Positions 10,171-20,237 of a stretch of DNA of 40,810 bases are shown here, in pieces. The notes beneath the pieces were generated by a model that made no database searches, was not told the DNA's origin, and saw only the letters and a list, made by a program, of their open reading frames with translations. The translations under genes and the position numbers were made by a program. Numbering within the stretch: position 1 is the first letter of the stretch; the number at the start of each line of letters is the position of its first letter. This DNA is from Welwitschia mirabilis (Eukaryota > Gnetophyta > Gnetopsida > Welwitschiales), in assembly GCA_051453625.1 (NCBI GenBank), contig JBOZIK010000001.1:40854693-40895502 (forward strand). Reading direction: 5' to 3'.

Positions 10171-11824
10171 TGATAGAATTAAGAATTCTAGAGGGGGAGT
10201 GAATAGGTTCTTTTAAAAAATAAAATAAAATAAACTAAATAAACTCACGATATACCAAAATCTTACTCAAAATAAATTGCTAATAAATTTATACATGTAA
10301 GAAAAAACTAAATGTATTCAAGGTAATAAAAATAACTAAAGTGTAAAATACCAAATAGATGCATGCAGGATTTATAGTGGCTCGGGAAATCCCCTACTTC
10401 ACTCTCGATGATCATCTTATCACTAAGCTTGATTCGGATCTTTATTACTCCTCTAGGTATTCTAGGTTTACTTATAACCTTTACAAATAGGCTTTTCTAG
10501 GCTTAGTCTTAACCTTTAAATATATTTTTCTAGGCTTAGTCTTAACTTTTAAATAGACTTTTGCAGGCTAAGTCTCAACCTTTCACAATGTAAGATAGTG
10601 ATGCAATAATGACAAGATGCATAGATATCACTCATTCTTAGGTACAGTAGTTTTGATAGAGCTCTTCTCATGGATATAGTACAATAAATAAAGCATTAGA
10701 TCTAACCTGAATGTACAAATAATACAAATGATAGATATTCCTTAGTTAGAAATACAAATGCCAAGATCCAACAATAAATATCATAATTTTCAGTCCTTTG
10801 ATCAAGATTCAAAAGATATTCAAAAGTTTAAAAGAGTTTAGAAAAAAAGGTTCTTTTGTCTTTTCTCTCTTGGCTATTTATCTTGAAAGGATTTTAGGGT
10901 TTATGAAAATTGAAAATGTGCTTCCAACAGCTATTAATGGCTAGAAAACAACTATCTAATAATACATAACAGATACAAATGGATAAAAAATTTTAGTTTC
11001 TTTTCAGCCGATTGACTTCTTAAAAGTTTGGTTGACCCCATCTAGTGTCGTGACTTATATAGGTTACCTGAGTGAAGTTTTCGGTTGTCCTAGTTTCTTA
11101 TGACTCCACATCTGATCAATCCCTTAGGATCATGTCGACCTCCATTTGGTTTTCCATAATTCTGTCCAGTTGCCTGCTAGTCTTGATAAAAGATCATTCT
11201 AATTTTCTGCAGTCCAGTCAATCCCTTTAAGTACCCAGTTGATCCTATAATGATTGGCTTAGGAATATCAGCTACATAATGCTTAGGTTCTGTAGATCCC
11301 TTTAAAGATTTAATTGATTCCTTGACAAGTGATTTAAAAGTACTATTTTTAGGTTTATAGATTTGGTTGAGTCTATCATAGATCTAGTCGATCCTTTATC
11401 ATTTACTTCAGGGATACTGTTCCTAAGTCCATGAATCCACTCAACCTCATAAAAGGTCTGTTAATCCCTTATCATTTGGTTTATAGATACTAATACTTAA
11501 GATCATAGGTATGGTTGACCTCATCAGAAATCTGGTCGACCCCTCTGAATTTAGTTTAATTCTAAGTGTCTGCTCCAGGTGTGGTCAATCCCTCTGAATT
11601 TAGTTTAATTCTAAGTATCTGCTCTAGGTGCGGTCGACCCCTTGAAATTCCAGTTAACTCCTCAAGAGGATAAGTAAACTTAATAGGTTTGTAGTAATCA
11701 GAATTTGAAAATTTTAGCTTCAACATTTAACTTGTCAGTGATTAACATCTTCTGCACAAGATAAATAAAATTTTCTACATAGAAAACCTTAGTTTGATAA
11801 CAATTGGTAAAACATAATCTAATA
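10171..11824 (-). repeat. 5' LTR of element Z (1654 bp)
   Basis: Minus-strand ends TATTAG...TATCA. It is longer than LTR Y because of extra short tandem units: three copies of an 'AGGCTTAGTCT' unit near 10495-10580 and a 49-bp duplication at 11541-11638. It holds many GGTCGACC-derived words between about 11030 and 11660. Its TATA position reads TATTTATC on the plus strand, degraded relative to the other copies. Confidence 0.85.
11541..11638 (-). repeat. 49-bp tandem duplication inside LTR Z
   Basis: Two adjacent copies, 11541-11589 and 11590-11638, each with CTCTGAATTTAG and an AGGTG(T/C)GGTC word. They differ at a few transitions. The other family LTRs have one copy. Confidence 0.8.
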
Positions 11825-13389
11825 ATAATTATGATCTAGTATTATGGCTTTCCTTCCCTTACATAACCAATTGCACTTTTATTTTTGTAAAAGAAAACTA
11901 GAACTAGACTAAAATAGTGTACACCTTAGAAAACTAAACACTATATTACTGATTATGTATTATTTCATTGAGGAAGAAACGTAAATAACCATGGATTTAA
12001 GGAAATGAGGTAAAGGTGAATAATTAAGGTGATGACAATATAAATTAGGGAATATAAAATGCTAAAGCTAAATCATAATAAATAAAGGAAAAAAATTAAA
12101 ATAAATACACAAATAAGTAGGGCTTTAAGGTCTGATAGCTAACCTTTGTATTTAAGTGGGTTAAACCTCTAACTATGATAAGCCTATTTAACTAGCATAG
12201 TTAGTTAAATAATAAAGAGCCTTTATTCATAAAGATCTGACTAATAAGCCTCATATGATATATTTGAACATAATGACTATTGCATATCTAAATTTTAAAA
12301 AAAAATGTATGGGGATACATGAGTGGTTATTAGTATCCTAGCCTTATCCATGTGAAACAAATATTACAAGGAATATAGTTAACAATAAACCTTTACCTTA
12401 ATAAGATTAGTAAATGATAACCTAAACTAATGATGATATAATGATATTCTTTTATAAGTACAAGTAGTAATGTAGTAACATAGTTATCATAATAAGATGA
12501 TTATGAAATAATATACATAGTTATCGTAATAAGATGATTATGAAATAATATACATAGAAGACCTAATCATGATGATAACAAAGGTGTGATAAATTAAATA
12601 GATATGATAGTCTGATTACTAAATTAACCTTCTTTAGGATAACATAGAGTGAAACATCGAATATAAGCTACTCAAACCCAACGAAAACTGATGATTGATG
12701 ATTTATAATAATTCTAATGATATATACAATATGATATTAGTTAAATAGTATTAAAGTACTATTTTAATTAATGATAGTGGGCCCATAACCTATAGAATGA
12801 TTATGAATAAATTGATTAATTAAGAACTAGAGTATGCATGGAAAGCATAGTAAGTTCTGATTAAAACCTAATGATAGTATCATGTATCACAAAATGTGTA
12901 TTAATTAATTATCCTTATTTATGATTGACTATGATGTGATGATAATAACCTATAGATGCACTAAATGAAGTAGTGGAAGATGCACCGAATGAGACAATGA
13001 AGTAATGAGAATATTTGTTCAGATAATAATTATACACAACTAATAATATAATTCAGAAATATGCTTAACTTATGGTAATGATAATAATGACTAGACTATA
13101 AGTCTAATGTCAGCTTAAACACTATTAACAATACAGATTAGGTGATCCAATGGCATATGTAATGGATTAATAATGTCTATGAAGATATAATCTATGACGA
13201 TGATATAATCATGATGATTAAGATAATACTAAGTAATAGAATTAGCTTATGATGTAATGTATTAAATTTATATATGGAAATGATACATATATTGATTATG
13301 TTTTAGATTCTTATGTGTGTCGTTAGTTGACAATAATCTATACTAGATTCTGATTGATCCTGATATTGATTCAGTGGTATACATACATA
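11825..13389. other. AT-rich intergenic DNA, no gene seen
   Basis: Unrelated to the flanking copia family. Rich in ATGATA and TAATGA words, with no ORF or RNA gene that I can support. It contains the 37-bp tandem pair listed separately and is bounded on the right by an assembly gap. Confidence 0.6.
12479..12552. repeat. 37-bp direct tandem pair
   Basis: Copies 12479-12515 and 12516-12552 differ at one position (ATCAT versus ATCGT). Local duplication in AT-rich DNA. Confidence 0.9.
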
Positions 13390-13489
13390 NNNNNNNNNNN
13401 NNNNNNNNNNNNNNNNNNNNNNNNNNNNNNNNNNNNNNNNNNNNNNNNNNNNNNNNNNNNNNNNNNNNNNNNNNNNNNNNNNNNNNNNN
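13390..13489. other. assembly gap, 100 N
   Basis: Exactly 100 N. The right flank is the middle of gag of element W and the left flank is non-repeat DNA, so the rest of W is missing or in the gap. Confidence 0.95.
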
Positions 13490-14254
13490 CTAAATCTTCT
13501 GGCTAGGAGAGCCACCTCATCATCATCCAAGTCCTCATCCAACCTTTTAGACCTATATTTTTCTTGCACACATTTTAAGGCAATACCTTTTTTGTTATCT
13601 TTAACAAATTTAAGTTTATAAGTTTTTAGATTATCTTGTAGCTCTTCTAGTATCATTGCATTTATGTTCTTGCTCTTTTTGATGGTTGTGATTTTTAATT
13701 CAATTCTCTTTAGTAGAGATCTCAATACCTTTCTGGCCACCTTTCCTTCATCCAACTATTTTCCAAGACTTGCTATAGAATTTACAATATCAGTAAGTCT
13801 CATAAAGAATTCTAGCAAAGTTTCCTCTTCGTCCATATGAATGTCTTCAAATTTAGAAATAAGCATTTGAAGTTTTTCTTGCTTTAGAGTTGAAGTTCCT
13901 TCATTTGATACCTCAAGAATATCCCAAGCCTTTTGAGCATGATTATAAATCACTATAAGTTTAAAATCATCTACACAAACTGTACAAAATATTGCATTAA
14001 GAGTATGGACATCTGTGATTGCTTTGGTTTTATCAATGATAGCCAATAATCTCAGGATTTAAGGACTAAGGTGGTATTACCATAGCATCTATTTTTTATA
14101 AAATAGGCATAGAATAGCCTTTATAAATAACTTCTTCTATATCAGCATCTAGGGATCTGAGAAAAATTCTCATTCTAGCTTTCTAGTACACATAGTTAGA
14201 TCCCTCAAACATGGCTAGATGACTAGTACAAAAACCATTAGATGGATTACTTAT
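13490..14254 (-). pseudogene. copia gag of element W, broken and cut by gap
   Basis: The start codon has become ATA at 14252-14254. A shift lies between it and the open stretch 14046-13756 (96 codons), which carries the UBN2-type core: AQKAWDILEV, EGTSTLKQEKLQMLISKFED, RLTDIVNSIASLGK. One stop at the position following LGK separates this from a second open run with DEGKVARKVLRSLLKR, NINAMILEELQDN and DEDLDDDEVALLARRF, which reaches the gap. This is the best-preserved gag core in the window together with copy Y. The zinc knuckles are lost in the gap. Confidence 0.8.
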
Positions 14255-14306
14255 TGTAGGGTTATAAAGTCTAGATTGGTTAAAATCTAAATAAAGACTT
14301 AATTTA

Positions 14307-14318
14307 GCTCTGTTACCA
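14307..14318 (-). other. primer binding site of element W (tRNA-iMet type)
   Basis: Minus strand TGGTAACAGAGC, one mismatch to TGGTATCAGAGC, two bases from the LTR end. Confidence 0.75.
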
Positions 14319-14320
14319 AT

Positions 14321-15933
14321 CGATAGGATCGAGAATCCTAGAGAGAGGGGTGAATAGGTTCTAAAAAAAATAATTAAACAAAATGAACTAAACAAACTCA
14401 TGATATACCAAAAGCTTACTAAAAATTATTTGCTAATAAATTCATGTGAGCAAAGAAAAATTAAAAGTAATCAAAGTAATGAAACTAACTAAAAGCATTA
14501 AATACTAAATAGATGTACACAGGATTTATAGCAGTTCGAGAAACTTCATACTCAATTCTCGACGATTAGCTTATCAACAATCTTGATCGGGATCTTTGTT
14601 ACTCCTCTAGGTAATCCAGGTTTATCCATAACCTTTACAAATGGAATTTTCCAGGCTTAGTCTCAACCTTTGAACAGACTTTTTCAAGCTTAGTCTTAAC
14701 CTTTAAATGGACTTTTCAAGGCTTAGCCTCAATCTTTGAACATATTTTTAAAGGCTAAGTCTTAACATTTTATAATGTAAGATAATGAAGAAATAATGCC
14801 AAGATACACAGATATCACTCATTCTTTGGTATAATGATTTTAATGGAGCTCTTCTCCTATAGATAGTATAACAAATAAAGCACTACATATGATCTTAAAT
14901 GTATAGATAACACAGATGATAAATCTTTCTTGGTCATAAGTACAATTGCCAAGATTCAATAGTAAATATCATAATATTTAATCCTTTTATCAATATTCAA
15001 AAGATGTTCAAAAGTCTAAAAATGTCAAAAAGGATTATTTTGTCTTTTCTCTCTTTGCTATTTATATTGGAAGGTTGTTAGGATTTATTACGTTTGAAAA
15101 TGCACTTTCAATGGCTATAAACAACTAGAAAATGATTACCTAATGGATACAAAATGGATAGAAAATTTTAGTTCTATTTCAGTCGATTGACCTCTCAAAA
15201 GTTCAATCAACTCCATCTAGTGTCGTGACTTACATAGGTCACCTGAGTGAAGTTTTTAGTCATGCCAGTTTCTTATGGCTCCATGTCCGATCGACCCCTT
15301 AGGGTCTAGTTAACCTCTATTCGGTCACTCATAATTCTATCTGGTCACCCACTAGTCTTGATAAAAGATCATTCCAATTTCCTGCTTCAGGTCTAGTCAA
15401 CCCCTTTAGGTGTTTGGTCGACCCCATAATGATTGGCTCAGGGATATCAATTTCACAGTTCCTAGGTCTAGTCGACCCCTTTAAAAGTCTAGTTAACCCC
15501 TTAACAATTAGTTTAGGAGTACTGTTCTTAGATTTCATAGATCTGGTCGATCCCATCATAGGTTTGGTTAACCCTTGGACATTCAGTTCAGGGACACTGT
15601 TCTCAGGTCTACAAATCTAGTCAATCCCTTATCATTTAGTTTAGGGATACTGTTCTTAGGATCATAAGTCCAGTTAACCCCATCAGAAATCTAGTCTACC
15701 CCTCTGAATTCAATTCATTTCTAAGTATCTACTCAAGGTGTGGTCGACCCCTTGAAAGTTTGATCGATCCCTCAAGAGGATAAGTGAATTTGACAGGTTT
15801 TTAGTAATCAGGTTTCGAAATTCATAGCTTCAGTATTTAACCTGTAAGGATTAACATATTCTACACAAGATACATAAAATTTACTCCATAGAAAATATGA
15901 GTTTGACATTAATAGGCAAAACATAATCTAACA
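14321..15933 (-). repeat. 5' LTR of element W (1613 bp)
   Basis: Minus-strand ends TGTTAG...CCTATCG (last base mutated from A). It has about four copies of the 'AGGCTTAGTCT' unit at 14650-14770, the most in the window, a TATAAATAG box at 15058-15066, and dense GGTCGACC-type words from 15180 to 15770. Confidence 0.85.
15058..15066 (-). promoter_or_regulatory. TATA box of LTR W
   Basis: Minus strand TATAAATAG, at the position equivalent to the boxes in LTRs Y and P. Confidence 0.65.
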
Positions 15934-16758
15934 GCAAGAAATTATCCTTAATAGCTTTATATTTAATGAGCAACTTAATTCTATTTTTTGCTTGGATTTT
16001 TGTTGTTATCATTTCATGCTAGGATTGTGTTGTTTAGATCTATTTTAAATTCCCTTAAAACCTTTTCATGGTTATCTCAACAAGAGTAAGATGAAGAAAT
16101 TTTTTTCTCTTTTTACTACTTTAGTAGTTTTGGATTTCAAGAAAACTTTTTGGGAACATCAGTTTGCAAAAATGTTTTAGTCATGCATCAAGCTCTGGAA
16201 ATTCTTGCATATTTAGGTTTTTATTGTTAATTTTAAATTCAAACAATTTTATAATATTGTAGTCACAATAGAATTCAATTTTATACATTAAATAATTCTT
16301 GTTAATTTAGTTTTTTTAAAAAAAAACTATTTTATGATTTCTTGATAAGTGCCTATATAGGTTATGTTAGCATATTATTGATTAATTATTATTTTAAACC
16401 TACATTACAACCAAGTTATTATTTCATACAAATCCATGTTATTAATTTACTTTAATTATAAGTATTTTGATTTACTATAAAATTCATTTATTATTCAGTA
16501 TTTTTAAATTTCTATTATTTTCATATGCATGCTTTACAAAATAAAGGATTTATTAAAAGATGTTTGTCTTAAAATGTTATTTGTTAATGATTCTTAAATT
16601 AAATGATCATTGTGCATTGGGATTAACTATGCATTTTAGATTTTGATTATAAATCTTGTGAGCTTCAATTATGCCTAGGGCTTCATAGTATGTTAATCAT
16701 ATAACTAAAAGTTTTTAGTCTGTAATCTCTTAAATAGAAGACAAGTGTTCCAATAGTT
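15934..16758. other. AT-rich intergenic DNA between elements W and P
   Basis: About 825 bases with long A/T runs and no supportable gene. Together with sequence after 24193 it is the target region into which element P inserted. Confidence 0.6.
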
Positions 16759-16763
16759 AAAGC
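16759..16763 (+). other. left target-site duplication of element P
   Basis: AAAGC directly before the 5' LTR. The right copy at 24189-24193 is GAAGC, 4 of 5 identical, as expected for an old 5-bp copia duplication. Confidence 0.65.
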
Positions 16764-18188
16764 TGTTAGATTATGTTTTGTCAATTGATGTCAAACTAAT
16801 GTTTTCTGTATATCAAATTTTGTATTTTATGCAGAAGATGTTAAATTACTTACAGGTCGAAAAATGAAACTAAAATTGTCAACTTATGAGTACTAGAAAC
16901 CTATCAGTTCATTTACCCTCAAGATGGAGTTGACCGGATTCTCAAGGATTCGACCGCACTTAAAGCAAATAAAAAAAAGAATTGCATCCAGAGGGGTCGA
17001 CTAGATATTTATGGGGTCGATCGTATTTGAGGACTTGAGAAACAGTACTCTCAACTGAATGACAAGGGGTCGACCGAACCTATGATGGGATCGACTAGAT
17101 TTAAGCACTTTGTAGATGGTACACCTGAACCAATCATCATGACGTCAACAGGACACCTGAAGGATTCAATCAGATGCAATGCATAAAATTGGAAAGAAAA
17201 TTTATCAGAGGAGTAGGCGATCAGATGAATAGCAGGCAACCGGACTAGGGTCAACCAGACCCAGATGGAATCGACCGGATAGGGAGTCATAAAAAATTGT
17301 GGCAACTGAGTTTCTCACTCGAGCAACCTATGTAACTCACGACACCATATGGGTTTAATCGGATTTTTATGGGGTGGATCGAACGGAGTAAAAATAAATT
17401 TTTTCTAAATGTTATGTAACTGTTATGTAGCTGTTAAGTAGCCATTTTCTAGTCGTTTATAGCTATTAAAAGTGCATTTCAAATGTAATAAATCCTAAAA
17501 GCCTTTCATTATAAATAACTAAGACATAGATGACCAAAGAATCTTTTGAAACTATTCTCATTTAGATAAATCTATTATATTTGAAGGATCAGGCATTGTA
17601 TTTAGTTGATTTCCATTTTTGTATCTCAACATCATATTTTTGATCGAAGGAGACCTACTATTGGCATCCTTTCTATATTCAAGGTCGGATCAAGAGCTTC
17701 ACTTGCTTTGCTTTTATAGGAGAAGAGCTCCATCATATTTACTGATTCCAGAATGAATGATATCTATGCTTTTAAGGCATCATTACATCACTATTTTGCT
17801 TTGTGAAAGGTTCAGACTAAGCCTTGAAAAATCCATTCTAATGGTTAAGACTAAGCCTGAAAAAGTCTATTTGTAAAAGTTACAAGTGAACCTAGAACAT
17901 CTAGTGAAGTAACCAAGATCTAAGATCTAGCATGAGAATAAGCTAATTGTCGAGAGTGGAATAGGGAGTTTTCCGAACCATTATAAATTTGGCTTGCATC
18001 AAATTGATATTTTTGTGCTTTCAGTTTTTGTTTCTTTACTTTCATCATTTTCTCTTACTGTGCACATTCTAGATTAATTAATTTTTGTATGCAAGTTTTT
18101 ATTTTAGATTAAATTCATTTAGATTATTGGATTAGATTTTTTAAAGAACCTATTTACCCCCTCTCCTCTAGTATTCTTGATCCTATCA
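16764..18188 (+). repeat. 5' LTR of element P (1425 bp)
   Basis: Ends TGTTAG...CCTATCA. GGTCGAC-type palindromes run from about 16920 to 17380 (for example GGGGTCGACCGA near 17066). TATAAATAA is at 17510-17518, with two 'GACTAAGCCT' units near 17815-17870. The short minus-strand ORF at 17051-17305 is a repeat reading. Confidence 0.92.
17510..17518 (+). promoter_or_regulatory. TATA box of 5' LTR of P
   Basis: TATAAATAA, the same place as TATAAATAG in the 3' LTR. This would drive full-length element RNA. Confidence 0.65.
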
Positions 18189-18190
18189 TT

Positions 18191-18202
18191 TGGTATCAGA
18201 GC
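18191..18202 (+). other. primer binding site of P, perfect tRNA-iMet match
   Basis: TGGTATCAGAGC, two bases after the LTR end. It is the only unmutated copy in the window and fixes the orientation of P. Confidence 0.92.
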
Positions 18203-18254
18203 AATGTTAAGTCATTTCTTAGATCTTCACCAATCTGGACTTTAGTATCCCATA

Positions 18255-18890
18255 ATGTTTGCTCACCTTGATGATTTTTTAAATATGCCTTTTCTCGATA
18301 TGTGTGCATTTATCTGTATATGTTGGATAGCATATGGATATATTTTCAAACAAATTACAGCTAGTGGAAATACCTAGACAAAATAAATGCTCAAAAACAC
18401 AATAAAAAAAGGAGATTCTCCTTTATGGCACTTGTGCCTCCTTTGCAAAATATGCCAATTACATTGAAGCATGATGACCGTGATGTGAATGATGAAGAAC
18501 AAGATGAGTTAGAAGATACATGTTAAGAATTATATCAAGAATGTGAAAAGTTGGCTAAAAGGATAAATGATCTAAATAAGGTTATAAAATCCCTTACCAA
18601 GAAAAAGAAGGAAATTGAATCAAGTCTCAAAATATTTAGATCTGAAAACTCTAATCTCACTCTATAGGTAAAAGAATTATATTATTTTTTAAATAAATTT
18701 TTAGGTGGATCTATCAAATTAGAATAAATGGATGGAGTTCAGAAACCTATTGGTAGCAAGTCAGGTATTGGTTTCATCTCTTAAATACCTCAAGGATAGC
18801 AAAGTCAGGTAACCAGTGATAGTAAGTTTCTTTTAAAAATTACTTGTCATTTTTGTGGAAGAATTGGTCATTCAAAATCCATATGCAATG
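18255..18890 (+). pseudogene. gag remnant of P with core deleted
   Basis: The ATG at 18255-18257 begins MFAHLDDFLNMP, equivalent to the gag N-terminus of Y and Z. After about 18290 the sequence departs for some 125 bases, then rejoins gag near 18416 with SFMALVPPLQNMP. The whole UBN2-type core and the first zinc knuckle are therefore missing. The rest has an acidic stretch (DVNDEEQDELEDTC), stops, a Lys/Glu-rich coiled segment (KLAKRINDLNKVIKSLTKKK) and an intact CCHC knuckle at 18845-18886, CHFCGRIGHSKSIC. A particle protein without its core would need gag supplied from elsewhere. Confidence 0.75.
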
Positions 18891-19424
18891 CTATAAATTA
18901 ATGTTGTTTTTAAACTTAGTTAGTCCTTTTCCATTTAAGTTTATTCCTAAAGGAGATGTACCACGTAAGTCTAGAAAGACTATGTGGATGAAAGCTAATG
19001 ATCTTAAAAGTTTGTTAATTCAAACAACTTTCAAGGTTTTAAATAACACAAGCTAGTATCTTGATAGTGGATGTTCAAGGCATATGACAGGAGACAAATC
19101 CAGATTTAAGCAACTAAGCCACTTTGATGGAGGAGAAGTGACTTTCAGGGACAATGGAAAGCCAAAGATAGAAGGGATTAGAAGAATTGTAAGAGATAAC
19201 CTTCCTATAATCAATGAAGTTTTATATGTATGTAGTTTAAAGCATAATTTATTATGCATTAGTCAAATTTATGACAAAGATCACAAGGTAGTTCTTGATA
19301 AATCAAAGTGTGAAATTTTTCATAGAAAATCAAACGATGTGATTCTTAGCTAGTAGAATAGATAATGTTTATAGCATAGATCAATTATTTTTTCCATGTT
19401 ATTTTTCAAATGTTCCTCAAGAAG
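18891..19424 (+). pseudogene. protease and start of pre-integrase region of P, broken
   Basis: The copia aspartic protease cuts the Gag-Pol polyprotein. The signature YLDSGCSRHMTGD is kept at 19057-19095, with DSG at 19063-19071. The Trp codon before it has become TAG. An 89-codon open stretch, 19084-19353, follows, with GGEVTFRDNGK and LKHNLLCISQI. A shift and stops follow near 19353, and the true frame continues as RIDNVYSIDQLFF up to the N gap. Continuation into LWHKRLGH after the gap shows that the gap lies within coding sequence. Confidence 0.85.
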
Positions 19425-19561
19425 NNNNNNNNNNNNNNNNNNNNNNNNNNNNNNNNNNNNNNNNNNNNNNNNNNNNNNNNNNNNNNNNNNNNNNNNNNNN
19501 NNNNNNNNNNNNNNNNNNNNNNNNTTTTTTCCATGTTATTTTTCAAATGTTCCTCAAGAAG
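19388..19561 (+). repeat. identical 37-bp sequence on both sides of the N gap
   Basis: Bases 19388-19424 and 19525-19561 are identical over 37 bases, ending CCTCAAGAAG in both. This is what two unmerged overlapping contig ends look like, so one copy and the N run are probably artificial. Confidence 0.9.
19425..19524. other. assembly gap, 100 N, probably not a real gap
   Basis: Exactly 100 N between two identical 37-bp ends. Removing the Ns and one copy gives a continuous protein frame from VPQE to VLWHKRLGH. Confidence 0.9.
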
Positions 19562-20237
19562 TGTTGTGGCATAAACGTCTAGGTCATGTTAATTATGATC
19601 AATTAAAAATGATTATTCATAAAAACATCATAAAAGGAATTCTTAAGATAAACATACAAAACAAGATTTGTGTGATGCATGCCAAAAGGGAAAACAAATT
19701 AGGAGTTCTCATAAAAACAAAATGCAAGCTTCCACATATATGCCATTAGAGCTTATTCATATGTATTTAATAGGCCCTATTCAAACTCAAGATCTAGGTA
19801 GAAAATCTTATTTCCTTACCATGATTGACAATTTTTCCAGATATACTTGGATATCCTTCTTATCAAACAAGTCTAAAGCTTCTAAACATTGGGTTGAAAG
19901 TTGCAACAAGATTCAAAATGAAAAGTAGTATACCATAAAGAAAATAAGAAGTGATCATGGTGGAGAATTTGAAAATAATTTTTTTGAGAAATATTGCATT
20001 GAAAATAGAATCGATCATCAGTTTTCAATTGCAAAAATACCACAACAAAATGGTATAGCTAAAAGAAATAATAGAGTAATTTACAAAATGGCATGAACTA
20101 TACTAAATGATAAGGAAGTATCTAAATTATTTTGGTCTGAGGCTGTTAGTACAACATGCTACATTATTAACAGAGTATATCTTAAACCCGGTACTGAAAA
20201 GATACCATATGAGTTATGGAAAGGAAGACAACCAAAT
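19561..20237 (+). pseudogene. integrase of P, broken and catalytically dead
   Basis: Integrase inserts the cDNA into the host genome. In order: pre-integrase motif LWHKRLGHVN (19564 on), zinc-binding CDACQKGKQ (in another frame, near 19671), IGPIQTQDLG, TMIDNFSRYTWISF, RSDHGGEFENN with the second catalytic Asp at 19953-19955, PQQNGIAKRNNR, and WSEAVSTTCYIINR. Two catalytic positions are changed: the first Asp (copia HxDLFGP context) is Tyr at 19764-19766, and the Glu of the GVAER context is Lys at 20061-20063. A frame change lies between 19670 and 19740, with stops near 19927 and 20095. Confidence 0.88.

Larger units (their letters stand above)
7169..11824 (-). mobile_element. Ty1/copia deletion derivative Z (5' LTR, primer site, gag, protease start, partial ORF E)
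   Basis: Minus-strand order: LTR 11824-10171, degenerate iMet primer site, gag, protease start, non-coding stretch, then the N-terminal part of ORF E, cut by the gap at 7168. Integrase, reverse transcriptase and RNase H are absent at the same junction as in X. The sequence beyond 11824 is unrelated, so that side is the true outer end of Z. Its 3' LTR is not visible. Confidence 0.75.
13490..15933 (-). mobile_element. Ty1/copia element W, 5' part (LTR, primer site, gag)
   Basis: Minus-strand LTR 15933-14321, primer site, then gag into the gap. Same family as Y, X, Z and P. Whether it has full pol or the X/Z deletion cannot be seen. The outer boundary at 15933/15934 is clean: family LTR on one side, unrelated DNA on the other. 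Confidence 0.8.

Noticed and set aside
18844-19056. 70-codon ORF as a separate gene
   Set aside because: It is the second zinc knuckle and linker of the P polyprotein in a shifted frame.
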